DNA of 64,000 bases, from assembly GCF_005405585.1 (NCBI RefSeq), contig NZ_BJEQ01000007.1, positions 122,036-186,035 of the forward strand, given 5' to 3'. Each line of letters opens with the position of its first letter. The first letter of the stretch is position 1. This DNA comes from Agarivorans sp. Toyoura001 (GTDB lineage: Bacteria; Pseudomonadota; Gammaproteobacteria; Enterobacterales; Celerinatantimonadaceae). The notes below the pieces were generated by a model, which searched no databases, was not told the origin of the DNA, and worked only from the letters and a program-made list of their open reading frames with translations. The position numbers were made by a program, and so were the translations under genes. Of this stretch, positions 36,103 through 45,189 are shown piece after piece.

Positions 36103-38652
36103 TTATGGTGCTTCTACAATTTCGATGGTTTGAATACGCTCTTCTTCGGTAGCAGGGCGACGTTGGCCACGCTCACGAACGTATTGCAAATTGTTGTCTG
36201 GTTCATCGGCGTTAATAAACTGGCTAAAGCGGGCAAGTTTCTTCTCATCGTTTACCGTTGATTTCCACTCGCACTGGTAGCTTTCAACTACGTGGTGCAT
36301 GTTCTGCTCTAACTCTTCACAAATGTGTAGCTTGTCTTCTATAACCACCTCTTTTAGGTAGTCTACGCCGCCTTCAAGGTTTTCTAGCCAAACAGAAGTA
36401 CGTTGTAAACGATCTGCGGTACGCACGTAAAACATTAATACGCGGTCGATGTAACGCATTAGGGTTACGTCGTCTAAATCGGTGGCGAATAAGTCGGCAT
36501 GTCGAGGGCGCATACCACCATTACCACATACATAAAGACCCCAACCGCCTTCAGTAGCAATAATGCCGATATCTTTGCTTTGTGCCTCAGCGCACTCGCG
36601 AGTACACCCTGACACACCAAACTTAATCTTGTGTGGCGCGCGTAAGCCTTTGTAGCGATTCTCTAATAGAATCGCCATGCCTACACTGTCTTGTACGCCG
36701 TAACGACACCAGGTTGAACCAACACACGACTTAACGGTACGTAAAGACTTACCATAGGCGTGGCCTGTTTCAAAACCGGCATCAATTAATTTGCTCCAAA
36801 TTTTTGGTAGCTCGTGCAGTTGCGCGCCAAATAAATCTACCCGCTGACCACCAGTGATTTTGGTGTAAAGATCGTATTCTTTGGCAACTTCACCCAGCAC
36901 AATCAATTTGTCTGGAGTGATTTCTCCACCGGCAATGCGTGGTACTACAGAGTAGGTACCGTCTTTTTGCATATTACCTAAGAAGATGTCGTTGGTATCT
37001 TGCAGGCTAATGTGGTCGTCTTTTAGAACGTAGTCATTCCAGAAGGTGGCTAAGATTGAACCCACTGCTGGTTTACAGATTTCACACCCGTGGCCCTTGC
37101 CATGTTCGCTAAGTAGCTGCTCAAAGGTTTTAATCTTTTTCACGCGAACAATGTCGGCGAGCTCGGCGCGCGAGTGAGCAAAGTGCTCACAAATGTCGTT
37201 GCTCACTTCTACGCCTAAGTTTTCTAGCTCGGCGTTCATTACTTGCACCGCTAATGCGCTACAACCACCACAACCTGTGGCTGCACCAGTGGTGGCTTTA
37301 ATATCGCCCATGGTGGTGGCGCCATCACGTACTGCTTGGCAAATTTGACCTTTGGTGACGTCGAAACATGAACATATTTGAGCGCTATCTGGCAGCGAAT
37401 CTACGCCCATTGCCGCGGCGGCACCTTCTTCTGAAGACGGTACTAATAAATACTCTGGTGCAACCGGCAGTGGCATGTCGTTTAAGAACAATTGTAACCA
37501 GTTGCCGTAGTCATCGGCGTCACCGACTAGCACGGCACCTAATAAGCGGTCGCCAGCAGCATTGGTGACTACTTTTTTGTATACCTGACGGGCTTCGTCA
37601 CTTAGGCTGTAGCTTAATGCGCCTTCGGTATTGGCATGTGCATCACCAATACTGGCTACGTCTACACCCATTAATTTAAGCTTGGTGCTCATATCGGCAC
37701 CAGCAAACTCTTTAGCTTGTTCACCCGCAATATGGTCTACAGTGACTTTTGCCATACTGTAACCTGGAGCGACCAAACCGAAAATTTTACCTTCCCATAA
37801 AGCACATTCGCCAATTGCGTAGATGTCTGGGTTAGAGGTTTGACACTGATTGTTAATAACGATGCCGCCGCGAGGACCAAGCTCTAAGCCTGTTTCGCGA
37901 GCCAACTGATCTTGCGGACGAATACCAGCAGAGAACAAAATCATATCGGTATCTAGGCTGCTACCGTCGGCAAAGTTCATGCGGTAACGGGTATTTTCGC
38001 CTGCCACAATTTCTTTGGTATTTTTCTCGGTGTGAACTTTTACACCCAGCTCTTCAATTTTGGTGCGAAGAATTGCGCCGCCACCGTCACATACTTGTAC
38101 GGCCATTAGGCGAGGGGCAAATTCCACTACGTGAGTTTCCATGCCTAGGTCTTTAAGTGCTTTAGCGGCTTCTAAGCCTAATAAACCACCACCCACTACC
38201 ACACCTACTTTTGAATTCTCGCCAGATTTGGTCATTGCTTCCAAATCTTCGATGGTGCGGTAAACCAGAATGTTTTCTTCAGCGGCTTTGTCTTCTGGGC
38301 GAGGGATTGGCGGTACAAATGGATACGAGCCAGTGGCTAATACTAATTTGTCGTAGCTTTCGCGACGACCGCTAGCGGTTACCACAATCTTTTCTTCAGG
38401 AAGGACTTCAATCACTTTGTCGTTTACAAAGTATTGCACGCCGTGTTCGTCGTAGTACTCAGGAGAGGTCATCATCAAGTCATCTGCGGTTTTACCCGAG
38501 AAGTAACTTGATAACTGCACTCGGTCGTAAGCCAAGCGTGACTCTTCGCTAAACGTTGTTACTTGAACTTGGCCTAGCTTGTCTTGCTGTATCAGTTGGT
38601 CAATAAAATGGTGACCCACCATGCCGTTGCCGACAACAATGATACGTTCCAT
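36103..38652 (-). CDS. nirB: nitrite reductase (NADH) large subunit NirB
   Basis: 849 residues, normal length. The order is FAD/NAD-binding reductase domains (VVGNGMVGHHFIDQL at 5-19, VVVGGGLLGLEAAKAL near 151-166), a BFD-like [2Fe-2S] domain (ICSCFDVTKGQI near 425), and the siroheme-[4Fe-4S] reductase with ligands C-x5-C (CVGSTWC near 643) and C-x3-C (CTREC near 685). It catalyses six-electron reduction of nitrite to ammonium in the cytoplasm. cobA upstream supplies siroheme. Confidence 0.97.
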   Translation of the reverse strand: MERIIVVGNGMVGHHFIDQLIQQDKLGQVQVTTFSEESRLAYDRVQLSSYFSGKTADDLMMTSPEYYDEHGVQYFVNDKVIEVLPEEKIVVTASGRRESYDKLVLATGSYPFVPPIPRPEDKAAEENILVYRTIEDLEAMTKSGENSKVGVVVGGGLLGLEAAKALKDLGMETHVVEFAPRLMAVQVCDGGGAILRTKIEELGVKVHTEKNTKEIVAGENTRYRMNFADGSSLDTDMILFSAGIRPQDQLARETGLELGPRGGIVINNQCQTSNPDIYAIGECALWEGKIFGLVAPGYSMAKVTVDHIAGEQAKEFAGADMSTKLKLMGVDVASIGDAHANTEGALSYSLSDEARQVYKKVVTNAAGDRLLGAVLVGDADDYGNWLQLFLNDMPLPVAPEYLLVPSSEEGAAAAMGVDSLPDSAQICSCFDVTKGQICQAVRDGATTMGDIKATTGAATGCGGCSALAVQVMNAELENLGVEVSNDICEHFAHSRAELADIVRVKKIKTFEQLLSEHGKGHGCEICKPAVGSILATFWNDYVLKDDHISLQDTNDIFLGNMQKDGTYSVVPRIAGGEITPDKLIVLGEVAKEYDLYTKITGGQRVDLFGAQLHELPKIWSKLIDAGFETGHAYGKSLRTVKSCVGSTWCRYGVQDSVGMAILLENRYKGLRAPHKIKFGVSGCTRECAEAQSKDIGIIATEGGWGLYVCGNGGMRPRHADLFATDLDDVTLMRYIDRVLMFYVRTADRLQRTSVWLENLEGGVDYLKEVVIEDKLHICEELEQNMHHVVESYQCEWKSTVNDEKKLARFSQFINADEPDNNLQYVRERGQRRPATEEERIQTIEIVEAP

Positions 38653-38662
38653 GTACTCTCTC

Positions 38663-39511
38663 CTATGCGCTTAAAGCAGCGCTATTTTCTAATTCAAATT
38701 GGTTCTGATTCGCGTCTAACTTGGCTAGCCAATTGAGTTGCTCGCGCAGTGATACAACTTCACCAATTACAATTAATGTAGGGGATTGCAATTGATGTTC
38801 ACTGGCGAGCGTAGGTAACTGGTCTAATTGGCCGGTAACAACGCGTTGATCGTTTTGGCAGCCTTTTTCTATTAGTGCGGCGGGTGTCTGGGCACTCTTA
38901 CCAAAACGTTGTAGCTGTTGGCTGATTTCAGGCAAGCTGCTCAGCCCCATATAAAAAACTAAGGTGTGGTCTAACTGGGCGAGTTGAGCCCAATCAATAT
39001 CTAATTTGCCATCTTGTTTGTGGCCGGTAATAAAGCTGCAGCCAGTGGCTAACCCGCGGTGGGTTAGTGGAATACCGGCATAGCTGGTACAGCCAGATGC
39101 GGCAGTAATACCAGGAATGACTCGAGCAGGGATATCGTGTTCATGTAATACACTTAATTCTTCGCTGCCGCGGCCAAATACAAAAGGGTCACCGCCTTTA
39201 AGGCGACAAATACGCAAACCTTGTTTGGCTTTGTCTACCATGTATAAATTAAGTTGGTCTTGCGGAATACAGTGATTGGCTTTGGCTTTACCCACGTATA
39301 TCGCTTTAGTGGTCGCCGGAATTAACGCTAAGATGTCTTGGCTTACCAAGCGGTCGTAAAGCACTAAGTCGGCTTGCTCTATACTGCGTAAAGCCTTGAG
39401 TGTGAGCAGCTCCGGATCGCCAGGCCCAGCGCCTACTAAATCAACCATGGCTGCTTTAACCTGTTGATTGTGGTGCTTATTTGGATGTTGGCTAATTCTT
39501 TGTATGCTCAT
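38663..39511 (-). CDS. cobA: uroporphyrinogen-III C-methyltransferase
   Basis: 282 residues. It makes precorrin-2, the precursor of siroheme, by two SAM-dependent methylations. Motifs include VDLVGAGPGDPELLTLKALR near 24-43, LYDRLVS near 52-58, GGDPFVFGRGSEE near 106-118, and LTHRGLATG near 147. No CysG dehydrogenase/chelatase domain, so those steps are encoded elsewhere. First gene of the nitrate assimilation operon; nirB starts 10 bp downstream. A sigma-54 promoter match lies 36 bp upstream of its ATG. Confidence 0.95.
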   Translation of the reverse strand: MSIQRISQHPNKHHNQQVKAAMVDLVGAGPGDPELLTLKALRSIEQADLVLYDRLVSQDILALIPATTKAIYVGKAKANHCIPQDQLNLYMVDKAKQGLRICRLKGGDPFVFGRGSEELSVLHEHDIPARVIPGITAASGCTSYAGIPLTHRGLATGCSFITGHKQDGKLDIDWAQLAQLDHTLVFYMGLSSLPEISQQLQRFGKSAQTPAALIEKGCQNDQRVVTGQLDQLPTLASEHQLQSPTLIVIGEVVSLREQLNWLAKLDANQNQFELENSAALSA

Positions 39512-39546
39512 GTCACTACCCTAAAACTGCTTATGTCAGCTATGAC

Positions 39547-39561
39547 GCAATCATGATGCCA
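39547..39561 (-). promoter_or_regulatory. sigma-54 promoter for cobA-nirBD operon
   Basis: The minus strand reads TGGCATCATGATTGC, a near-consensus sigma-54 promoter (TGGCA at -24, TTGC at -12, GG and GC 10 bp apart). The predicted start lies about 25 bp before the cobA ATG. Confidence 0.75.
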
Positions 39562-39670
39562 GTAGCAAAAAAAACCTTAAAAGTTGATCAAAGTCATTTT
39601 TATTCAACGACTTAGCCCTTTTTGAAATTTTTGTTGAAGATTAACGCTCTATACTCCTTAAGGGATAACT

Positions 39671-39687
39671 TGCACCTATTTGGTAAA
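39671..39687. promoter_or_regulatory. NtrC-like enhancer dyad
   Basis: TGCACC-TATTT-GGTAAA, compared with the NtrC dyad TGCACC-N5-GGTGCA (nine of the twelve half-site bases match). It lies about 110-125 bp upstream of the sigma-54 promoter, a usual enhancer distance. A second GCGCACC half-site follows at 39691-39697. Confidence 0.55.
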
Positions 39688-39717
39688 ATAGCGCACCTAG
39701 AAAGTGCTTAAAAGTGT

Positions 39718-39744
39718 GAACTATCTCTTATTTAGAGCGTCATA
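39718..39744 (+). promoter_or_regulatory. possible sigma-E promoter of rpoH
   Basis: GAACTA, a 16-bp spacer and TCATA, against GAACTT-N16-TCTGA. E. coli rpoH has a sigma-E promoter, so it is expected, but the match is partial. Confidence 0.3.
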
Positions 39745-39856
39745 CAAGTGGAAGCCAGTGAGCCAACGCATAGGCCTTGGGTCCAGTAATGAAGGGGTTA
39801 GATCTTGGCTAAACGCTATGATAGACTCGCTAATCGAGTAATATTTTGAGGTTGAT

Positions 39857-40705
39857 ATGGATCAAGTAAATGCATCTATGGCGCTAGTCCCACAAGGGAG
39901 CATTGAAGCCTATATCCAATCAGTTAATCGGATTGAGATGCTCACGCCTGAGCGTGAAAAAGCATTAGCTACTCGCCTGTTTGAAGAAGGTGACTTAAAG
40001 GCCGCACGTGAATTAGTGATGTCGCACTTGCGATTTGTGGCCCACGTAGCTAAAAACTATGCAGGTTATGGCCTGCCTCAAGCCGATTTGATTCAAGAGG
40101 GCAACGTAGGCTTAATGAAAGCCGTAAAACGTTTTGACCCTAATGTAGGCGTTCGTTTGGTATCTTTTGCTGTGCATTGGATTAAAGCGGAAATTCACGA
40201 ATACGTATTGCGTAACTGGCGGATGGTAAAAATTGCCACCACTAAAGCGCAGCGTAAATTGTTCTTTAACTTACGTAAGTCTAAAAAGCGCTTAGGTTGG
40301 TTTAGTAACGATGAAGTGAACATGGTGGCAGAAAACCTTGGTGTTACCACTAAGGATGTATTGGAAATGGAATCTCGTATGAGTGCCCAAGATCAAGCCT
40401 TTGATCTGGCCGCCGACGATGATGAACGTGAAGGCAGCTTTGCGCCAATTCAATACTTAGAAGATAAGTCTTCAGATGTTGCCCAGTTTGTTGAGAAAGA
40501 GAACTGGGAAGTGGCCGCGGCAAATCGCTTGCGTTCTGCTTTAGCGACCTTAGACGAGCGTAATGCGCATATTGTGCAACGCCGTTGGTTAGATGAAGAT
40601 AAAGCCACCTTGCAAGAACTGGCTGACCAGTATCAAGTTTCAGCAGAGCGGATTAGGCAGTTAGAAAAAAATGCCATGAAGAAGCTCAAAGCAGCCATGG
40701 AATAG
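39857..40705 (+). CDS. rpoH: RNA polymerase sigma-32 (heat-shock sigma factor)
   Basis: 282 residues, close to the E. coli 284. The RpoH box [15 protein letters not shown] near 132-146 is diagnostic. Region 2 ([20 protein letters not shown] near 77-96) and region 4.2 ([20 protein letters not shown] near 256-275) are intact. It directs the cytosolic heat-shock regulon. Unlike E. coli, it is not adjacent to ftsX. A strong terminator follows. The leader could fold as an RNA thermometer, but I cannot judge that by eye. Confidence 0.97.
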   Translation: MDQVNASMALVPQGSIEAYIQSVNRIEMLTPEREKALATRLFEEGDLKAARELVMSHLRFVAHVAKNYAGYGLPQADLIQEGNVGLMKAVKRFDPNVGVRLVSFAVHWIKAEIHEYVLRNWRMVKIATTKAQRKLFFNLRKSKKRLGWFSNDEVNMVAENLGVTTKDVLEMESRMSAQDQAFDLAADDDEREGSFAPIQYLEDKSSDVAQFVEKENWEVAAANRLRSALATLDERNAHIVQRRWLDEDKATLQELADQYQVSAERIRQLEKNAMKKLKAAME

Positions 40706-40715
40706 AAACTTATTA

Positions 40716-40742
40716 AAAACCTCGCCTAGCGAGGTTTTTTTA
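40716..40742 (+). terminator. intrinsic terminator of rpoH
   Basis: AAAACCTCGC-CTA-GCGAGGTTTT followed by T residues, 10 bp after the rpoH stop. Confidence 0.92.
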
Positions 40743-40803
40743 TATTCAAATCTGCCCGTTGCTTGTGTTAGATTTGCACAAACTTTTCAACACTAGGTCT
40801 GAC

Positions 40804-41286
40804 ATGGACGGTCCTTTCGAACTCTCTAAAGTTAACTTTGTTATAGACAGTGATGGTCGAAAAACCGCTGCTATCTTGCCTATTGAATTATACCAACAAT
40901 TGCTTTCGCTGCGTGAATTGGTGGTAGAGAGTAGCGCTCATACCATTACTGCTGATTATTCTTTTAGTGTTAAACAAGCAGTGGCGCATGGTTATCCGGT
41001 AGGTGCGAAAAACAAACCAGGTTTTATGGTAGTGAAGGGGTCAACCGCTAACGGCGGCGGTGCAGAGTCATTACGCCCGGCAGTGCTGGCATTGCGTGAG
41101 CAGTTACTCGAAGAGCATGTAGTGTGTCGCCAAGGCGAAGGTTACGAGTTTATGCGTGATTATCAATTTTCTAGCCCTAGTTCGGCGGCATGCTTAATCG
41201 CCGGCAATGCCCGTAGCGGTTTGGATGCTTGGCTTGATAAATGGGGTCGCAGTCTTAAAGATCGTGGCTACGGCAAAAAGCGTTAA
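40804..41286 (+). CDS. DUF4357 domain protein
   Basis: 160 residues from ATG 40804 (AGGTCT upstream); an in-frame start at 40759 falls within 20 bp of the rpoH terminator and is less likely. The C-terminal half matches DUF4357: GFMVVKGSTANGGGAESLRP near 74-93 and GYEFMRDYQFSSPSSAACLI near 118-137. The N-terminus (VNFVIDSDGRKTAAILPIE) resembles a Phd-type antitoxin strand-helix start, but no toxin gene follows. Function unknown. It sits alone between two terminators. Confidence 0.8.
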   Translation: MDGPFELSKVNFVIDSDGRKTAAILPIELYQQLLSLRELVVESSAHTITADYSFSVKQAVAHGYPVGAKNKPGFMVVKGSTANGGGAESLRPAVLALREQLLEEHVVCRQGEGYEFMRDYQFSSPSSAACLIAGNARSGLDAWLDKWGRSLKDRGYGKKR

Positions 41287-41314
41287 GCCTATTTAGACTT
41301 AATGAGTACACCAT

Positions 41315-41342
41315 AAAAAAGAGCGCTAAGCGCTCTTTTTTT
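41315..41342. terminator. bidirectional terminator
   Basis: AAAAAAGAGCGC-TAA-GCGCTCTTTTTTT: A-tract and T-tract flank a GC stem, so it can serve both the DUF4357 gene and the convergent ald gene. Confidence 0.92.
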
Positions 41343-41356
41343 AGTTTCTGCTTGGT

Positions 41357-42472
41357 TTAAGCTAATAGAGTGAGTGGTTCTACCGTAGCTAACTCTAAAG
41401 CTTCTCCTACTTCGGCACAGGTTAGCTGGCCGTGCATAACATTTAAGCCATTACGTAGATGCTCATCATCTAACAAGGCTTGCTTGTAACCTTTGTTGGC
41501 TAGGGTGATAATGTAGGGCAGGGTGGCATTGTTTAGTGCCATGGTTGAGGTGCGAGCCACGCCGCCTGGCATATTGGCTACGCAGTAATGCACTACTTCA
41601 TCAACAATGTAGATAGGATCTTGGTGAGTAGTTGCTTTAGATGTTTCTGCACAACCGCCTTGATCGATGGCTACATCAACGATGGCGCTGCCACTTTTCA
41701 TACGCTTGACTAAGTCTTTGGTGATTAACTTAGGTGCTGCTGCACCGGGTAGTAATACCCCGCCTATTACTAAGTCTGCTTCAAGTACATACTGCTCAAT
41801 ACTCGAGCTGGTTGAGTAAACGGTTTTGAGTTTGCCATGGTACTCTGCATCAATGCTACGAAGCACATCAATGCTGCGGTCTAGTATGGTCACGTCTGCG
41901 CCCATGCCCACTGCCATTTGCGCGGCATTTCTGCCCACCATTCCTCCGCCAATTACTGTCACTTTAGCTGGCTCTACACCGGGCACACCGCCCAGTAATA
42001 CGCCACGGCCACCCTTAGATTTTTCTAACGCCAAGGCTCCAGCTTGAATCGCCATACGCCCTGCTACTTCTGACATCGGTGCCAGTAATGGTAGGCCACC
42101 ACGCGGGCTAGTGACTGTTTCATAGGCAATACACACTGCGCCCGATTTTATTAAATCATGGGTCTGCTCTGGATCGGGGGCAAGGTGAAGGTAGGTGAAC
42201 AACAGCTGATCTTCGCGCAGCATTGCGCGCTCAACCGCTTGCGGCTCTTTCACTTTAACTATCATGTCGGCGGCGGCAAACACCTCAGCAGCGGTGCTAG
42301 AAATATTCGCTCCAACGGCTTGGTAATCAGCGTCACTAAAACCAATGCCTTCGCCGGCATGGGTTTCTACAATAACCTGATGCCCGTGTTGAACCAGCTC
42401 GTTAACACTAGCGGGTGTCATGCCCACACGATATTCGTGATTTTTTATTTCCTTAGGTACACCAATCAGCAT
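41357..42472 (-). CDS. ald: alanine dehydrogenase
   Basis: 371 residues, normal length. NAD-dependent interconversion of alanine with pyruvate and ammonia. N-terminal [20 protein letters not shown] is diagnostic. The NAD-binding loop [20 protein letters not shown] lies near 174-193. YEYLHLA-type stretch [14 protein letters not shown] holds the catalytic His near 96. The leader carries two inverted repeats just upstream, candidate operator sites for an Lrp-like regulator, which is usual for ald in other bacteria. Confidence 0.97.
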   Translation of the reverse strand: MLIGVPKEIKNHEYRVGMTPASVNELVQHGHQVIVETHAGEGIGFSDADYQAVGANISSTAAEVFAAADMIVKVKEPQAVERAMLREDQLLFTYLHLAPDPEQTHDLIKSGAVCIAYETVTSPRGGLPLLAPMSEVAGRMAIQAGALALEKSKGGRGVLLGGVPGVEPAKVTVIGGGMVGRNAAQMAVGMGADVTILDRSIDVLRSIDAEYHGKLKTVYSTSSSIEQYVLEADLVIGGVLLPGAAAPKLITKDLVKRMKSGSAIVDVAIDQGGCAETSKATTHQDPIYIVDEVVHYCVANMPGGVARTSTMALNNATLPYIITLANKGYKQALLDDEHLRNGLNVMHGQLTCAEVGEALELATVEPLTLLA

Positions 42473-42494
42473 AGCGATTAACTCCTTTATTGAT

Positions 42495-42545
42495 ATATAT
42501 GTTGGTCATATATGCCGCTCCGTTATTTAACATATAGTTAAATAA
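42495..42545. promoter_or_regulatory. two inverted repeats upstream of ald
   Basis: ATATATG-TTGGT-CATATAT (42495-42513) and TTATTTAAC-ATATA-GTTAAATAA (42523-42545) are both perfect, with centres 30 bp apart (about three helical turns). They begin 22 bp upstream of the ald ATG. Likely operators; the regulator is not identified. Confidence 0.55.
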
Positions 42546-42641
42546 GCTGTTTTTACAATATTTTTTTGGTGTAACTGTCTGTGTTGTTTTTGTGGTTTTG
42601 GTAGGATATGTTGTGCGCATGTTAAAGGATAAAACAAAGTT

Positions 42642-43247
42642 ATGGGAAACACCGGAATCATGCAGCAAAATATTCTGAATCAAGTATTAAACGATATTGA
42701 TCAATTTAACCTCTACGACCCAAATAAAGACTTTGATGAGCTCGGCGATGAACATGCCAAGGAGTTTTTGTATGGCAAGCGAATGTCCAATTGCTTACAT
42801 GAGTTCATGCTAAACCCACCCGCAGAGTTGCAAATTGCCGCTCGTGCCCAGCATATTGGTCGTTGGTTATCGTTACGTAGTGATTATCCCGAAGGAAGAG
42901 CGGGTTATCTGAAATGGCGCACAGATTTAGGTAAGAAACATGCAGAATTGACTGCCGAGATTATGCGCAAACATGAGCTGGCAGAAAGTTTTATTGACGA
43001 TACTTGCAGTTTGTTACGTAAAGAAAAGCTAAAACGTAACCCCTTAACTCAAGCTCTAGAAGATGTTATCTGTTTGGTATTTTTGAAGTTTTACTTCGTA
43101 GAATTTGCTAACAAACACCAGCACGAAAAAATCATTAGCATTGTACAAAAAACCTGGGGGAAAATGTCTCCAGAAGGGCAGCAAGCCGCATTAGCCTTGG
43201 ATTTATCTGACGAGGCGCTTAGCTTGGTGCAACAAGCTTTAGCTTAG
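42642..43247 (+). CDS. DUF4202 domain protein
   Basis: 201 residues. The conserved stretch ARAQHIGRWLSLRSDYPEGR near 67-86 with AGYLKWRTDLGKKHAELTAE and LEDVICLVFLKFYFVEFANK later matches DUF4202. Conserved His and acidic residues recall HD-type hydrolases, but no activity is established. A second possible start is MQQNIL, six codons downstream. It is divergent from ald across a 169-bp regulatory gap. Confidence 0.82.
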   Translation: MGNTGIMQQNILNQVLNDIDQFNLYDPNKDFDELGDEHAKEFLYGKRMSNCLHEFMLNPPAELQIAARAQHIGRWLSLRSDYPEGRAGYLKWRTDLGKKHAELTAEIMRKHELAESFIDDTCSLLRKEKLKRNPLTQALEDVICLVFLKFYFVEFANKHQHEKIISIVQKTWGKMSPEGQQAALALDLSDEALSLVQQALA

Positions 43248-43317
43248 TATCTCGGCTGAATAAAACGTAATTGTGTGCTAGAATTCGCCACGATTTTAAG
43301 TTGATTAGGCGTTTCCG

Positions 43318-44325
43318 ATGAGAAGAGATCTGGCATTTCGTTTTTCCCGCGTAACTGAAGCCGCAGCATTAGCTGGCTACAAGTGGTTGGGCCGTGGCGA
43401 CAAAAATATTGCTGATAATGCAGCAGTAGAAGCTATGCGTATCATGCTTAATGATATTGATATTGATGGCGAAGTGGTAATTGGTGAGGGTGAAATCGAC
43501 GATGCGCCCATGCTGTACATTGGTGAGCACGTAGGCACCGGCGGCGAAGGCGTAGATATTGCCGTTGATCCTATTGAAGGCACTCGCATGACCGCGATGG
43601 GTCAAAACAACGCAGTGGCTGTGCTCGCTGTAGGTGAAAAAGGCGCGTTTTTACGTGCCCCAGACATGTACATGGAAAAGCTGGTTGTTGGCCCAGAAGC
43701 TAAGGGTTGTATTGATTTAAATATGCCTTTAGAACACAACATCAAAATGGTAGCGTCGGTATTAGGCAAAGAGTTGAGTGATATGACGGTTATCACCTTG
43801 GCTAAACCGCGTCACGACGCCGTGATTAAAGAGATGCAAACCTTAGGTGTGCGTGTATTTGCTATTCCTGATGGTGATGTAGCAGCTTCGATTCTATCGT
43901 GTATGCCATTGAGTGAAGTGGACATGATGTACTGTGTGGGCGGCGCACCTGAAGGGGTGATTTCTGCGGCAGTTATTCGCGCATTAGGTGGCGACATGCA
44001 AGGTCGTTTGATTCCTCGTCATCAAGTGAAAGAAGATACGCCAGAAAACCGTGCTATTGGCGAAGAAGAAACTCGCCGTTGTGAAGCTGAAGACATTCAA
44101 GTGAACAGCGTATTACAGCTGGGTGATTTAGCCAAAAATGACAATGTAATTTTCTCGGCTACCGGTATTACCAAAGGCGATTTACTCGAAGGGATTAATC
44201 GACAAGGTAACATTGCGACCACAGAGACATTATTGGTTCGTGGTAAAACGCGTACTATCCGGAAGATTCAATCAACTCACTATTTAGACCGTAAGAACGA
44301 CAACCTTAAGTCGATTATTCTGTAA
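43318..44325 (+). CDS. glpX: fructose-1,6-bisphosphatase class II (GlpX)
   Basis: 335 residues, the family length. It hydrolyses fructose-1,6-bisphosphate in gluconeogenesis. Li+-sensitive phosphatase motifs are present: GEGEIDDAPMLYIGE near 57-71 and VDPIEGTRMTAMGQ near 82-95, where the Asp/Glu residues bind metal. The later CVGGAPEGVISAAVIRALGG is also typical. It is a single gene followed by a strong terminator. Confidence 0.96.
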   Translation: MRRDLAFRFSRVTEAAALAGYKWLGRGDKNIADNAAVEAMRIMLNDIDIDGEVVIGEGEIDDAPMLYIGEHVGTGGEGVDIAVDPIEGTRMTAMGQNNAVAVLAVGEKGAFLRAPDMYMEKLVVGPEAKGCIDLNMPLEHNIKMVASVLGKELSDMTVITLAKPRHDAVIKEMQTLGVRVFAIPDGDVAASILSCMPLSEVDMMYCVGGAPEGVISAAVIRALGGDMQGRLIPRHQVKEDTPENRAIGEEETRRCEAEDIQVNSVLQLGDLAKNDNVIFSATGITKGDLLEGINRQGNIATTETLLVRGKTRTIRKIQSTHYLDRKNDNLKSIIL

Positions 44326-44341
44326 GTCTGAATATGCGATT

Positions 44342-44374
44342 AAAAAAACCAGAGCCTAGGCTCTGGTTTTTTTA
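44342..44374. terminator. bidirectional terminator after glpX
   Basis: A-tract, CCAGAGCCTAGGCTCTGG palindrome (44349-44366), T-tract. It serves glpX and the convergent GNAT gene. Confidence 0.92.
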
Positions 44375-44746
44375 TAGCTGAAATATGAACTGATTATTTA
44401 AACCTAAGTGCTGGTAAAAACTCAGCACCACTGGGTCGTTACTATGAGGAAACTGTAGACCTGTTAGTTGGCGATTTTTAGAGACTTGTAATAACTGCTG
44501 GAACATAAACAAACCAATGCCGCGACGCTGAGTAACATCCCGCACAATAAACTTGCTGATTTGCAGTAAAGAATCGGTTTCGCTCAAGACACAATATGCG
44601 ACAACTCGCTGATTAAAAATAGCCACGTAGAGTTGATTAGATTGTTGCCAGCTAAGCCATTGCTCCTGTTCAACATTTGGTGAGATTTTAGCTAAGTCGT
44701 TGCTGTAAAGTGGCCAGTTTTCAATGGCCTGAAAAGATAAGCGCAT
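44372..44746 (-). CDS. GNAT-family protein, possibly PanM/PanZ-like
   Basis: 124 residues. The acetyl-CoA-binding loop is VRDVTQRRGIGLFMFQQLL near 68-86, and LYVAIFNQRVVAYCVLSE precedes it. Size and the VRDVTQRRGIG motif are close to PanM (VREVTRRRGVG), the maturation factor of aspartate decarboxylase, but no panD gene is adjacent here. GNAT fold is well supported; PanM identity is a suggestion. It lies 20 bp downstream of the unknown gene on the same strand. Confidence 0.78.
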   Translation of the reverse strand: MRLSFQAIENWPLYSNDLAKISPNVEQEQWLSWQQSNQLYVAIFNQRVVAYCVLSETDSLLQISKFIVRDVTQRRGIGLFMFQQLLQVSKNRQLTGLQFPHSNDPVVLSFYQHLGLNNQFIFQL

Positions 44747-44766
44747 AGTACCTGTGTATTGTTAAG

Positions 44767-45189
44767 TTATGAAACGTTAGACAGAGGAGTCTCGGTAAAC
44801 TGCTCAACGTCTAAGTTGTGCCAGTCTTTAAGGAATTGCTGAGAGTCATGGCAAATTGCAGTGAGAGACATTTTTAGTTGATCGTTAAGTAAACTAATAT
44901 CTTGATTGACCAGTTGATTGATCGTGTAACTTAAATCATAAATAAGCGGGCCTAGGTCAAAGCGGTTATTTGGGCCAGCGCCTCGTTTATGAGAAGGTTG
45001 AGCCTGTCGCTTTCGCCAAGAGCTAAAAGCAATTAAGAAGATATGTAATAGGCGTTTAGATTCGCGACATTCCAAACAAGACTGCTTCACCCACCAAGGG
45101 GCAGCACCTTTCATAAAACTGATGCACTCGCTGACAACATCATTAACATAAGCGTCATCAACGTAGCTGGGTAAGGACTGAAGTTTCAT
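44767..45189 (-). CDS. hypothetical soluble protein
   Basis: 140 residues, not recognised. It is mainly helical, with two cysteines near the N-terminal third (KQSCLECRES), a basic middle (SSWRKRQAQPSHKRGAG) and LSYTINQLVNQDISLLNDQL near the end. No signal peptide. It is probably co-transcribed with the GNAT gene 20 bp downstream. A 16-bp palindrome lies 72 bp upstream of the start codon. Confidence 0.6.
   Translation of the reverse strand: MKLQSLPSYVDDAYVNDVVSECISFMKGAAPWWVKQSCLECRESKRLLHIFLIAFSSWRKRQAQPSHKRGAGPNNRFDLGPLIYDLSYTINQLVNQDISLLNDQLKMSLTAICHDSQQFLKDWHNLDVEQFTETPLSNVS

Larger units (their letters stand above)
39512..39856. other. 345-bp divergent regulatory region between cobA operon and rpoH
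   Basis: No credible gene. On the cobA side it holds a sigma-54 promoter (39547-39561), a TTGAT-N4-GTCAT motif (39584-39597) that resembles a half-degenerate FNR site, and an NtrC-like dyad (39671-39687). Toward rpoH there is a sigma-E-like pair of elements (39718-39744). The last 110 bp are the rpoH leader. Confidence 0.6.

Noticed and set aside
39584..39597. FNR site controlling nirBD
   Set aside because: TTGAT-N4-GTCAT matches only one half well, and the sigma-54/NtrC elements explain control better.
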